A stretch of DNA of 64,000 bases from the NCBI GenBank assembly GCA_010672925.1, contig JAAHFP010000013.1:62001-126000 (forward strand), in the 5' to 3' direction. Both the position numbers and the translations under genes were made by a program. Below the pieces are notes generated by a model. The model made no database searches and was not told the origin of the DNA. It worked only from the letters and a program-made list of their open reading frames with translations. Positions 51,515 through 59,833 of the stretch are shown piece after piece. Every line of letters begins with the position of its first letter. Within the stretch, counting starts at the first letter, position 1. This stretch comes from Symploca sp. SIO1C2. Its GTDB lineage: Bacteria; Cyanobacteriota; Cyanobacteriia; Cyanobacteriales; Coleofasciculaceae.

Positions 51515-51820
51515 TTGAGCGACTCAATTATTAAATTATTGGACGAATTGCCCACAAATAACATGACCGTGAAAGTACTCAAGGCTCTAGACTTTGTAGT
51601 ACCAGGGGAATGGGAAAATGTCGTGGGTTGCGATCGCACTATTGAATTCGTGACTGGAGAAAGCGATGGCGACAGGATTAGGGACATTCGCAATCGGGCT
51701 ATTGAACTATACAATGACAGTGATAGGGGCTACCAGAGTGCCCTCTGGTTTTACTACCAACATACAGGGATTCAAACTGTAGCGAAGAAATTGATATTGC
51801 AGGCAGCGGAAGAAGCCTAA
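51515..51820 (+). CDS. Hypothetical small protein downstream of dhaL
   Basis: 101 residues, soluble, acidic. I do not recognise it. It begins at TTG, supported by GAGGA 7 nt upstream. The sequence MSDSIIKLLDELPTNNMTVK, then EWENVVGCDRTIEFVTGE and RDIRNRAIELYNDSDRGYQSALWFYYQHTG is well-folded in appearance. It may be co-transcribed with dhaL across the inverted heptamer arrays. Codon use is like that of neighbouring genes, and it contains a HIP1 site. Confidence 0.6.
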   Translation: MSDSIIKLLDELPTNNMTVKVLKALDFVVPGEWENVVGCDRTIEFVTGESDGDRIRDIRNRAIELYNDSDRGYQSALWFYYQHTGIQTVAKKLILQAAEEA

Positions 51821-51936
51821 TATATAAGTAGGGAATGGGGAATGGGGAAGATATTTGATCTCACCTATCGCAGTAGCGAGGAAACAGAATGTTAGGCTAA
51901 GCTGCGGTATAGATTTAGATTTATTGAGAATATTTT

Positions 51937-52548
51937 GTGAACAAATTATTTAAACAAATATTACAGCTGTCTATTACTCTCATTACCGCTAACCTGTTAA
52001 TCAGTTGTACTGTGCTCTTAAAAAGTAGAAACAAACCTAAACAACCGGAAGTCAAAAAAGAAGCAACTGCCCTGCCCATAGTTTCACCTGCTCTCAAGGA
52101 TGCCGTCAATGACCTCCAAGATTTGAAGATTAAAAGTGAAGGTGAATATGGTATAAAATTAAGGGAATATGAAGATAAGCTCAAAGAGATAGTACCAGTC
52201 GCTGAAATTGCTCACGGCGATGAAGAAGCCTTAGCAGCCATGAAGTCAGCGGTAGAAGGACATAAATTAGCTCTAGAGTTTTGGCAATGCGATCATCTGA
52301 CTGGCTACGATAACTTACACCAATGCCGGGACAAAGCCCTACAAGGTATATTTAACAAGTATCCTGAAATTAAAGAGCAAGCTTTAGCCATAGCTCAAGA
52401 AGAAGGTTCATCTTATACTAGTGCTGAACTAGATCAACAATCTCTTTTGGAAGCGATATGGAGTCAAGCCAATGGAGATACTGCGATCGCACACCAGATA
52501 ATCTACCCACCACTGGATATAATTAATACAGCGGCTGAGGAGAAGTGA
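51937..52548 (+). CDS. Predicted lipoprotein, hypothetical
   Basis: 203 residues. A signal peptide with lipobox LISC (Cys at about residue 24) suggests a membrane-anchored lipoprotein. The mature part is helical and charged (LKDAVNDLQDLKIKSEGEYGIKLREYEDKLKEI; DEEALAAMKSAVEGHKLALEFW), with two further cysteines (FWQCDHLTGYDNLHQCRDKA) that could form a disulfide. The function is unknown. The start is GTG at 51937 with no strong Shine-Dalgarno. It ends 15 bp before a 9-bp satellite. Confidence 0.65.
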   Translation: MNKLFKQILQLSITLITANLLISCTVLLKSRNKPKQPEVKKEATALPIVSPALKDAVNDLQDLKIKSEGEYGIKLREYEDKLKEIVPVAEIAHGDEEALAAMKSAVEGHKLALEFWQCDHLTGYDNLHQCRDKALQGIFNKYPEIKEQALAIAQEEGSSYTSAELDQQSLLEAIWSQANGDTAIAHQIIYPPLDIINTAAEEK

Positions 52549-52563
52549 GCTTGAGGGGAGATG

Positions 52564-52635
52564 GGGAGACAAGGGAGACAAGGGAGACAAGGGAGACAAG
52601 GGAGACAAGGGAGACAAGGGAGACAAGGGAGACAA
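52564..52635. repeat. 9-bp satellite GGGAGACAA x8, perfect
   Basis: Eight identical 9-bp copies (72 bp) right after the lipoprotein gene. Related GGAGGACAA units are found inside the gene at 54893. Confidence 0.98.
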
Positions 52636-52726
52636 GGGGGATATGTATAATCACTAATTCTCAATTCCCAATTCCCGATTCCCAATTCCCAAATAACCAA
52701 TAACAAATAACAAAAAGGAGAAACAT

Positions 52727-52810
52727 ATGACTGAGCTTGTAGGTACAAATACCACCATACCCTTCACGAAATTAACCCAAGCAGTCACAGAGTCTTTTGT
52801 TGGAGTATAA
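52727..52810 (+). CDS. Possible 27-codon ORF upstream of rsgA
   Basis: ATG to TAA, MTELVGTNTTIPFTKLTQAVTESFVGV, with a good AAAGGAG ribosome binding site 8 nt before the ATG. No family is recognised. It might be a small peptide, a leader peptide for rsgA, or the start of a decayed gene. Low confidence. Confidence 0.3.
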   Translation: MTELVGTNTTIPFTKLTQAVTESFVGV

Positions 52811-52870
52811 ACAACAGAATTCCTCTGTGAGCCTTGCTTGTAGAAGCAATACCCATTGAGGAAATTCGCA

Positions 52871-53932
52871 ATGAATTTAGAATCATTAGGTTGGGGCAGC
52901 TTGTTTGCCACCAGCTTTGATTGCTATCGGCAAGAAGGATATACTGTCGGTAGAGTTGCTATTGAGCACAAAAGTACCTACATCCTCTACACAGAACAAG
53001 GAGAATTATCAGCAGAAGTTACAGGTAAACTGCGCTACCAGGCTGTTGCACAGCAGGATTTTCCAGCAGTTGGTGATTGGGTAGTAATTACCATCCCAGA
53101 TCCTGGGAAACAAGCCACCATTCATGGAGTTTTACCCAGAAAAAGCAAGTTTTCCCGCAATATTGCTGGAGGTAAAACCGAAGAGCAAATAATTGCTGCC
53201 AATATTGATACCGTCTTTTTAATTTCGGGGTTGGATGGAGATTTCAACCTCAGAAGAATCGAACGTTATCTGATTCTGGTTTGGGAAAGCGGTGCTAATC
53301 CGGTGATTATCCTCAACAAGGCGGATTTGTGTGATGATATCGAACAACGGCAACAAGCAGTGGAAGCGATCGCTCTTGGCGTACCTATTATCACCTTGAG
53401 TGCTATCCATAATCAAGGACTAGATCCTCTCAAACCTTACCTGAGTCCGGGAACAACCGTGGCTTTGCTTGGTTCCTCCGGGGTCGGCAAATCTACCCTG
53501 ACTAATCAATTGGCAGGTAAAGCAGTGCAGGCAGTGCAGTCCGTCCGTCAAGGAGATGACAAAGGCAGGCATACTACCACCCATCGCGAATTAATTGTAC
53601 TGCCCTCCGGTGGCTTACTTATAGATACCCCTGGAATGCGGGAAATCCAGATTTGGGGAGGAGATAGTAGCTTACAGGAAACTTTCACCGATATCGAAGT
53701 CTTCGCCCAGCAATGTCGCTTCCCTGACTGTAAACATGAATCTGAGCCCGGTTGTGCAGTGCAACAAGCTATCCTTGATGGTAGTCTAGATTACCAGCGT
53801 TTTGTAAGTTACCAGAAATTACAAAAAGAATTGGACTATTTGGCAAGGAAGCAAGAGCAAAGAACCTATCTCGATACCAAGAAGCGATGGAAGAAAATTA
53901 CTAAATCCATGCGGCAAAGGAAAAAGCACTGA
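52871..53932 (+). CDS. rsgA: Ribosome small subunit-dependent GTPase A (RsgA/YjeQ)
   Basis: 353 residues. An N-terminal OB-like region, then a circularly permuted GTPase: G4 NKAD comes first, then G1 GSSGVGKST and G3 DTPGMRE. A C-terminal zinc site follows ([16 protein letters not shown]). This is diagnostic of RsgA, a 30S subunit maturation factor. GAGGA lies 8 nt before the ATG at 52871; the TTG at 52856 is less likely. A 27-codon ORF with a good ribosome binding site is just upstream. Confidence 0.95.
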   Translation: MNLESLGWGSLFATSFDCYRQEGYTVGRVAIEHKSTYILYTEQGELSAEVTGKLRYQAVAQQDFPAVGDWVVITIPDPGKQATIHGVLPRKSKFSRNIAGGKTEEQIIAANIDTVFLISGLDGDFNLRRIERYLILVWESGANPVIILNKADLCDDIEQRQQAVEAIALGVPIITLSAIHNQGLDPLKPYLSPGTTVALLGSSGVGKSTLTNQLAGKAVQAVQSVRQGDDKGRHTTTHRELIVLPSGGLLIDTPGMREIQIWGGDSSLQETFTDIEVFAQQCRFPDCKHESEPGCAVQQAILDGSLDYQRFVSYQKLQKELDYLARKQEQRTYLDTKKRWKKITKSMRQRKKH

Positions 53933-54178
53933 AACATACTGGTGGAGGTAGGCAGCTGCACCGCATTCGACCGCCTCCATCTGTTAAGACTGTGGGAGTT
54001 TTGACCAAGCTGTTGGTGGTACTCAATAAGCAACAGCTCCCTAGAAACTTTCTCTATCCGTAAGAGGTATCGTTATACTGGATTGACATGGTACATTATC
54101 AGCATCACTAGATTTAATGATCGACTCATACTGTCGCCTGTTGCCCCTAAGAGAACATATTATTCGGAGCTGTAAGCT

Positions 54179-54730
54179 ATGGTGAGCCAGACTGAAACCC
54201 AAACCCGACAAACGGTTCAATCCGAAGTTACTCGTCTGCGGGAAGATTTACGTCTGAGAGACCAGCTAGTACAGCAATTATCTCAGGAATTGTTCCGCCT
54301 GGTTAAAGGTAATGCCAACTTTATGCCTCAGCCCGAGGTTTCTGAGCGTCACCAAGCGAGTATGCGCTCTTTACGAGACCAATTGCAAGAGGTGGAGCAG
54401 CAGGTTCAATTTTACCAAGAGCAGATTAAAGTCCGGGATGAAGAAATTTATCAGTTGCGGCAGTCGGTTCAGGAGTTAACAGACCGTTCCCGTATGCTAG
54501 AGCAAGTAGTACAAGAGCTTCCCCAGATTTATCGCCAAAAGTTTTCTGAACGGATGATACCAGTAAGAGAAAAAGTAGCGATGTTACAGAGGGAAAACCG
54601 GCAACTCCATACAGAGTTACAAAGCGTCAGTTACCGACTAGCAGTAAGAAACCGGAATATCACCAGGATTGATTTACCTAGTTTTTCCCCTATGGGTGGT
54701 AGCCCAATTCCCACCTTCGGGAGCCTGTAG
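54179..54730 (+). CDS. Coiled-coil protein, hypothetical
   Basis: 183 residues, nearly all helical. Heptad-like runs extend from about 20 to 155 (VTRLREDLRLRDQLVQQLSQEL; LRDQLQEVEQQVQFYQEQIK; VAMLQRENRQLHTELQSVSY), then a short Pro/Gly tail (SFSPMGGSPIPTFGSL). A cytoplasmic structural or adaptor coiled coil. It is followed after 162 bp by the DUF3685 gene on the same strand, which may form an operon. I do not know a function. Confidence 0.65.
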   Translation: MVSQTETQTRQTVQSEVTRLREDLRLRDQLVQQLSQELFRLVKGNANFMPQPEVSERHQASMRSLRDQLQEVEQQVQFYQEQIKVRDEEIYQLRQSVQELTDRSRMLEQVVQELPQIYRQKFSERMIPVREKVAMLQRENRQLHTELQSVSYRLAVRNRNITRIDLPSFSPMGGSPIPTFGSL

Positions 54731-54892
54731 AGTCTGGCTTAAAAATTTGGTGGGTTAAAGAAGAGACAGCAATTTTTATCTAATTGGTGTATACAGGGAC
54801 AGGTAAGACGCCTGTTCTACAATTGATTGAATGTGCCTTTTTGGTTTATTCAATCAGTGCCAACCTCTTTATTAGCTATCAGTCAGTCTGCT

Positions 54893-56614
54893 ATGAGCAA
54901 TTCCTTAACCCACATCCTCCTAATTGATGATGACCCCATCTTTCGGCTAGGTTTGCGTACTGCTTTGGCAGAGTTTCCCAATTTGCAGGTGGTTGCTGAA
55001 GCTGATACTGGTGTCACTGCTTTGGATATCCTGAGACGTCGGCAGAATCAAAATGCAGTGGACTTGGTCATTCTGGAACTATCGTTGGCCGAGTTATCCC
55101 TATCTCAGCAATTGAAGACAGATTACCCTAACCTACCAATACTACTGCTCACTGCCCAATCAGACCCAACTCAATTGGCAGTAGCACAGGAAGCTGGCGT
55201 GGATGGTTATTGTTCCAAAGGTTCCCCAGTAGACACCATTGTTGGAGCAATCGGTCAACTTACCTCCGGTGAATCTTTTTGGGAGGCTTTTCCAGCATTT
55301 TCCCAGTCAATACCTAGGTCTGTACCTTCTCCTCGCTGGCATAATCAACTGCGCTCCCAGGGATTGCAGCAAATTGAAGCAGCTTTAGTACTGGTAAAGC
55401 AACAGTTGCAATCTCCTAACCTGACTAACTTAGACCGGTTGTTCTGGAATGGACGTCGCCGAGAACTTTTGGCGGCACGTTGGCTGGTGAATCAGCTGTT
55501 GCCTGCTCAAGTAATAGTGGTGGAAAGGGGAGAAGAAAGAAAAGAGAGACAAGGAGGACAAGGAGGACAAGGAGGACAAGGGAGAGATTCTCGATTGGCT
55601 ATTTCTCGGCAGCAGGGAATACTGGTTCCCTCGACCCCATCTAGTTCCGAGTTGACTCAGGTGTTGGAATCATCCCAAACGTTTGATGCTACTTTGGCCA
55701 AACTACAGTCTGGTTTAACCAACCTTACTGGTGAAATCCTCGAAATTGATATTCTACAAACTGATAAAAAACGAGAATTACTGGGTATTATCTTGCAAAA
55801 AGTTGAGGCAATTCTGGCAGAATTGCGCTTTTCTCAAATAACAATGGAACAGCTAGCCGAGAAGCGATCTCTTATTTTGCAAGATTTGTGGCAAGTATCA
55901 GTTATGGATTTCTTTGGTAGGTATTATACTTTGCCCTGGGGTAATCGGGAATTGGCAGTAGTGGATATCTTACTGAGGGATGCTGCTGCTGTCCAAGGGG
56001 ATATTTTGGACCGGATTCCCTTTGTAGTAGAGTTATTTGCTCATCAGTTATTTGATACACCATTAATTATTGATAATGTGTCTTATCCTGCTCAGACCCC
56101 TGAAGCCCTTACCCGGTCAGGAATTTTACTCCAAAATTTGATTATTCAACTGGCTAATGGAGTTATTAGCCCTCTATTAAATAACTTTGCTGATACTGAA
56201 GCAATTAAGCAAAATTTTTATAACCAACAGCTAATTTCCTCTAGAGATATTGCCCGCTTCCGTAATAATTTATCTTGGAGATATCGCAAATTACAATTAC
56301 TAGATGAACCAGAAGCAATTTTCGAGAGTCGCCATCATTTGTTGGTTCTGACTGATACTGGCATCAAACGCACTGCCATCTATGCTCCTCGAACTCAGGA
56401 ATTGGAACAGCTTCAAGGGTTATCCTTTGTAGTCAGTATAGCCTATGAACTACGAGATGCGATTTCGCCCCGTTTACGAGGTACTGTTTCCTGGGTTGGT
56501 AGGGGTGTGGTTTACTTCCTGACTCAAGTAATCGGTAGAGGTATTGGTTTGATTGTTCGTGGTGTCATTCAAGGAGTGGGTAGTGCTTGGCAGGACACTC
56601 GTTTGGGGAAATAG
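54893..56614 (+). CDS. Response-regulator-like receiver fused to DUF3685 (Ycf55-like)
   Basis: 573 residues. Residues about 5-125 are a receiver domain: acidic pair ILLIDDDP (10-15), LLTAQSD and the Lys in YCSKGSP are present, but the phospho-acceptor Asp is Glu62 (DLVILE instead of DLVILD). The rest (about 190-573) is DUF3685, related to plastid Ycf55, of unknown function. Residues about 215-235 are a QGGQGGQGGQG stretch from 9-bp units. It should not be phosphorylated in the usual way, so it may be a pseudo-receiver or fixed in an active state. The ATG at 54893 is preferred over the TTG at 54827. Confidence 0.82.
   Translation: MSNSLTHILLIDDDPIFRLGLRTALAEFPNLQVVAEADTGVTALDILRRRQNQNAVDLVILELSLAELSLSQQLKTDYPNLPILLLTAQSDPTQLAVAQEAGVDGYCSKGSPVDTIVGAIGQLTSGESFWEAFPAFSQSIPRSVPSPRWHNQLRSQGLQQIEAALVLVKQQLQSPNLTNLDRLFWNGRRRELLAARWLVNQLLPAQVIVVERGEERKERQGGQGGQGGQGRDSRLAISRQQGILVPSTPSSSELTQVLESSQTFDATLAKLQSGLTNLTGEILEIDILQTDKKRELLGIILQKVEAILAELRFSQITMEQLAEKRSLILQDLWQVSVMDFFGRYYTLPWGNRELAVVDILLRDAAAVQGDILDRIPFVVELFAHQLFDTPLIIDNVSYPAQTPEALTRSGILLQNLIIQLANGVISPLLNNFADTEAIKQNFYNQQLISSRDIARFRNNLSWRYRKLQLLDEPEAIFESRHHLLVLTDTGIKRTAIYAPRTQELEQLQGLSFVVSIAYELRDAISPRLRGTVSWVGRGVVYFLTQVIGRGIGLIVRGVIQGVGSAWQDTRLGK
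55544..55579. repeat. In-gene 9-bp array GGAGGACAA (4 units)
   Basis: Three perfect GGAGGACAA units preceded by GAGAGACAA, in frame and encoding a QGGQGGQGG run in the linker of the DUF3685 protein. Same family as the intergenic satellite at 52564. Confidence 0.9.
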
Positions 56615-56618
56615 GGAA

Positions 56619-56653
56619 TTTAGAATTTAGAATTTAGAATTTAGAATTTAGAA
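56619..56653. repeat. Heptamer array TTTAGAA x5
   Basis: Five perfect units starting 5 bp after the stop codon of the DUF3685 gene. Confidence 0.95.
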
Positions 56654-56753
56654 TGAAGAAAAATATCAACAGGGCAAGGTGTGAGCAGCAACCGCAATTT
56701 TAAGCCTGCGGTGCTACTACTGAGTGCTGTATCTGAGGAGTTCAAAGAGAGAT

Positions 56754-57848
56754 CTACTCTTCCACTTGCCAGAGATCACTGCTTAAAGGTTCATCTAGAA
56801 TTTTTTTGGGTCGCAGTACTAAAATCAGCCTTCCTAAGAAACTGACATTAGGAGCTTCTGGAAACCAGTGAACTTCAACTTGTCCTGACTGCTCGAGCAG
56901 AAAATAGCTATCTCTGCTCCATTGACAGCTATTTCGGTCTACTACTAATAATAACTCATCAAGTTTATTACTTGGTTGACCAGGTAGCTGATTACTATGA
57001 CATAGTACTACCACCGGGTCTTGCGCTTTCCGGACTATTTGCCAGCCAGGAATAGCAACTAAACTCTGTTGATTAGATGTCTTAACTATGCCAAAAGAAC
57101 CAGTAGATTCAATAGTAGAAACCGCTTCCCACTCAGCCACTGTCAACGGCAACTTACCAATCACCGGCAGTAAACGGGGCATAAAATCATCAGCTTCGAG
57201 GCGATAGAAAGGTAATCGGGGAGGCTGATGTTGGTTACCACCAATACCTTCCGTCAGCAACTGCTCAATTTGTTGTCGCGCTTCTTGGCTATGAGCAAAC
57301 ATTAAACCCCGTGCGATCAAACGAGAACGTTCTGTTAAGCTGTTTTGGTATCTAGCAACTTTCCAATACTGATAAGCAACAACGTCACCGGGATGATTAG
57401 AAAATCCTGCCGGTGGAGTGCCCATCCGAGAAAAGTCTTTGAGAGCCTTGGCAACTTCACGAGCCCCCTCAGAGTCAAGGTTCCTAGCAACAATAAACTC
57501 TGCAGCTACGGCTCTTTCTGGTTGAGTAAGAATCCTTAACTCATATAAGCTATCTGAGCCAGTGCGCTCAAAACGCGATCGCACATTCTCTGAGACTCCC
57601 TCTTTCATCAAAGTATCGTGAACTTGAGCCGCCACAATCACTTGATTTTGTTGAATTGGCTCAAACCCGGTTGCTTCAAAAATTGCCTGGGCACTATAAC
57701 CTGCTTTTTGGAGCTGCTGACAAGCCTTACCCCATTCAACCCAGTTACTTTCTTTGCGTCGTAGGAGTAGCAATAATTCTTCACAATTAACCTTCACTGA
57801 ATCGTTGTGAGGGCGACTATCAGGAGTGCCTGGTGTAATTTCCGTCAT
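56754..57848 (-). CDS. raf1: Rubisco accumulation factor 1
   Basis: 364 residues. The sequence pattern fits cyanobacterial Raf1: an N-terminal alpha domain (about 20-190: VNCEELLLLLRRKESNWVEWGKACQQLQ, YSAQAIFEATGFEP) and a C-terminal beta domain (about 210-350) with GKLPLTVAEWEAVSTIESTGSFG. Raf1 is a dimeric chaperone that clamps RbcL dimers during Rubisco assembly. Length is normal. rbcL is not in this window. It is transcribed alone, divergent from the next response regulator with a 86-bp gap. Confidence 0.93.
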   Translation of the reverse strand: MTEITPGTPDSRPHNDSVKVNCEELLLLLRRKESNWVEWGKACQQLQKAGYSAQAIFEATGFEPIQQNQVIVAAQVHDTLMKEGVSENVRSRFERTGSDSLYELRILTQPERAVAAEFIVARNLDSEGAREVAKALKDFSRMGTPPAGFSNHPGDVVAYQYWKVARYQNSLTERSRLIARGLMFAHSQEARQQIEQLLTEGIGGNQHQPPRLPFYRLEADDFMPRLLPVIGKLPLTVAEWEAVSTIESTGSFGIVKTSNQQSLVAIPGWQIVRKAQDPVVVLCHSNQLPGQPSNKLDELLLVVDRNSCQWSRDSYFLLEQSGQVEVHWFPEAPNVSFLGRLILVLRPKKILDEPLSSDLWQVEE

Positions 57849-57934
57849 CTATCTTAGTTGGTATCTTAATTTATTTACAGTTATGATTGTGAGATACAAT
57901 ACATGGCTAATATTGATACTATCAGTTGCTAGTA

Positions 57935-58831
57935 ATGAGTTTAGAGCGACCGAACAAGCCCAAGATTCTAGTGGTAGACGACGAACCGGATAATCTCGAT
58001 TTGCTCTACCGAACCTTTCGACGAAACTTTCAAGTATTCAGAGCAGAAAGTGGAGCTGAGGCTTTAGCGATACTAGCAACTGAGGGGGAAGTGGCAGTAA
58101 TTATCTCCGATCAACGGATGCCACAAATGAAAGGAACGGAGTTTTTGAGCCAAACGGTTCCCCAGTTTCCTGATACAGTAAGGATTATCTTGACTGGTTT
58201 TACTGACGTTGAAGATTTAGTTGAGGCAATTAATTCTGGACAAGTATACAAGTACATTACCAAGCCTTGGGAAGCCCGACATTTGATCGAAGTAGTACAA
58301 GGTGCTAGCGAAACCTATGAATTGCTCAAACAGCGGGCAGAAGCAATAGATCTAGCCAACGCGCAAAAAGCAGTTCTAGCAAGCATTTTACAAGTTGCTC
58401 AGGATGCCGATGGTTTAGCTTCTTGCCTCAGGGCAATTGCTAAACCTTTTGCTCAGAGTTTTGCTGCAGACTGCTGTATCTTACAATTAGTCGAAGATAA
58501 TCAGCTGATTGCTGAACAGGGAAGTTATACCAAGCTGGAAAAGCAGGAAAACTGCTTAGAAAAAGACCCCCTTGTTCCAAAAGTTCTCACCAATAAAGAG
58601 TTCCTGGTTTGGGTGAATGCTTCCTCTACCCAGTCTCCCGATGTTGCCGAATATTACCAAAATATCGGTGTAAAAATGCACTTGCTGGTTCCGGTACTCT
58701 ACCGAAGTCAAGTAATAGCAATCTTATCTCTTCAGTGGCAAGAAAAAACTAGACATCTCCCAGAAGAGCAACTCCAACTCATTGATCTGTTAGCGCAGCA
58801 AGCTGGTTTAGCGTTAACAATGACTAAGTAA
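57935..58831 (+). CDS. Response regulator with GAF domain
   Basis: 298 residues. The receiver (about 8-125) is complete: ILVVDDEP, phospho-acceptor Asp59 (IISDQRMP), ILTGFTD and the Lys in YITKPW. A short helical linker follows, then a GAF domain (about 165-298: ILQVAQDADGLASCLRAIAKPFA; VHLLVPVLYRSQVIAILSLQW) that may bind a small ligand or a bilin; no clear chromophore cysteine motif was found. There is no DNA-binding or enzymatic output domain. The ATG at 57935 is preferred over the TTG at 57926. Confidence 0.9.
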   Translation: MSLERPNKPKILVVDDEPDNLDLLYRTFRRNFQVFRAESGAEALAILATEGEVAVIISDQRMPQMKGTEFLSQTVPQFPDTVRIILTGFTDVEDLVEAINSGQVYKYITKPWEARHLIEVVQGASETYELLKQRAEAIDLANAQKAVLASILQVAQDADGLASCLRAIAKPFAQSFAADCCILQLVEDNQLIAEQGSYTKLEKQENCLEKDPLVPKVLTNKEFLVWVNASSTQSPDVAEYYQNIGVKMHLLVPVLYRSQVIAILSLQWQEKTRHLPEEQLQLIDLLAQQAGLALTMTK

Positions 58832-58850
58832 GGTTTGGGAGATAAGTATA

Positions 58851-58917
58851 GCGAAAGGCAGAGGGCAAAGGGCAAAGGGCAGAAGGCAGTCCCGGTGAAA
58901 AAAATTTTTCACCTTCC
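58851..58917. repeat. Dispersed repeat with GGTGAAAAAAATTTTTCACC palindrome
   Basis: GGCAAAGGGCAGAAGGCAGTCC units followed by a 20-bp near-perfect palindrome (58894-58913). Same module as at 20836, 63969 and, inside a gene, 10828. Confidence 0.85.
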
Positions 58918-58955
58918 CTCAGAACCTTGGAGGCTTAGGCTTGTATTTATTCAAT

Positions 58956-58990
58956 CTAAAATCTAAAATCTAAAATCTAAAATCTAAAAT
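58956..58990. repeat. Heptamer array CTAAAAT x5
   Basis: Five perfect units about 40 bp upstream of the menG start codon. Confidence 0.95.
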
Positions 58991-59028
58991 TGTTTCTAGA
59001 TAGTAATAAGTGAGAATGATGCCAAATA

Positions 59029-59745
59029 ATGAAAGATAATCCTGTAAAGCCGTCCTCATCAGAAATTCGCGACTTGTTTAACCGCATTGCACCAATTTAT
59101 GATCAATTGAATAATTGGTTAAGTATTGGTCAGCACCGGGTTTGGAAACTTATGGCAGTGAAGTGGACTAACCCTAGCCCTGGGAAGACCTATTTAGATT
59201 TATGCTGTGGTAGTGGTGATTTAGCCCAGTTACTAGCATCTCAGGTAGGAGCAACTGGTCACATTTATGGGGTAGACTTTTCCGTAGCTCAGTTAGCGAT
59301 CGCTAAAGCTAGGGTTGTTCACAAGTATCCTCCCTTGGCAATTAGTTGGGTTGAGGCAGATGCCCTCAATTTACCCTTTGCAGACAACTACTTCGATGGG
59401 GCAACTATGGGTTATGGGCTCCGCAATGTAACAGATATTCCCCTTTGCCTGAGGGAATTATACCGGGTTCTCAAACCCGACGCCACAGTGGCTATCTTGG
59501 ACTTTAATCGCCCCACTCAACCAGCAACCAGTTTGTTTCAGCAGTGGTATCTCAAAAATCTTGTTGTTCCTTGTGCCAAGAACTTTGGCTTAAAAGAAGA
59601 ATACGCCTATATCGTTCCTAGTTTAGAGCGCTTTCCCACTGGGTTAGAGCAAGTAGAATTAGCTCGTGAAGCTGGATTTGTTAGTGCCACCCACTACCCG
59701 ATTGCTGCTGGTATGATGGGGGTTTTAGTCTTGAGTAAAGCTTAG
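59029..59745 (+). CDS. menG: Demethylphylloquinone methyltransferase MenG (UbiE family)
   Basis: 238 residues. UbiE/MenG motifs: RDLFNRIAPIYDQLNNWLS (about 14-32), SAM site YLDLCCGSGDLAQLL, GATMGYGLRNV, and the C-terminal YPIAAGMMGVLV. In cyanobacteria this enzyme does the last methylation in phylloquinone (vitamin K1) synthesis for photosystem I. Length is typical. It is followed by a tandem GGTAGGT/GGTGTTA-type repeat. ChlP in the same window supplies the phytyl group for the same product, but the genes are 10 kb apart. Confidence 0.94.
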   Translation: MKDNPVKPSSSEIRDLFNRIAPIYDQLNNWLSIGQHRVWKLMAVKWTNPSPGKTYLDLCCGSGDLAQLLASQVGATGHIYGVDFSVAQLAIAKARVVHKYPPLAISWVEADALNLPFADNYFDGATMGYGLRNVTDIPLCLRELYRVLKPDATVAILDFNRPTQPATSLFQQWYLKNLVVPCAKNFGLKEEYAYIVPSLERFPTGLEQVELAREAGFVSATHYPIAAGMMGVLVLSKA

Positions 59746-59794
59746 GTGTTAGGTGGTAGGTGGTAGGTGTTAGGTATTAGGTGTTAGGTTTCAC
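59745..59794. repeat. GTGTTAG / GTGGTAG heptamer array
   Basis: About six degenerate 7-bp units directly after the menG stop codon. Its complement (CCTAACA x3) lies at 60771-60791, on the other side of the Uma2 gene. Confidence 0.85.
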
Positions 59795-59833
59795 CTAAAG
59801 CCTCAAGCTCCAATTTTGTTAAAAATGTGAGTT

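Noticed and set aside
52564-52635. Repeat array considered as CRISPR
   Set aside because: Units are 9 bp with no spacers; it is a microsatellite. No array with 25-40 bp repeats and unique spacers was seen in the window.
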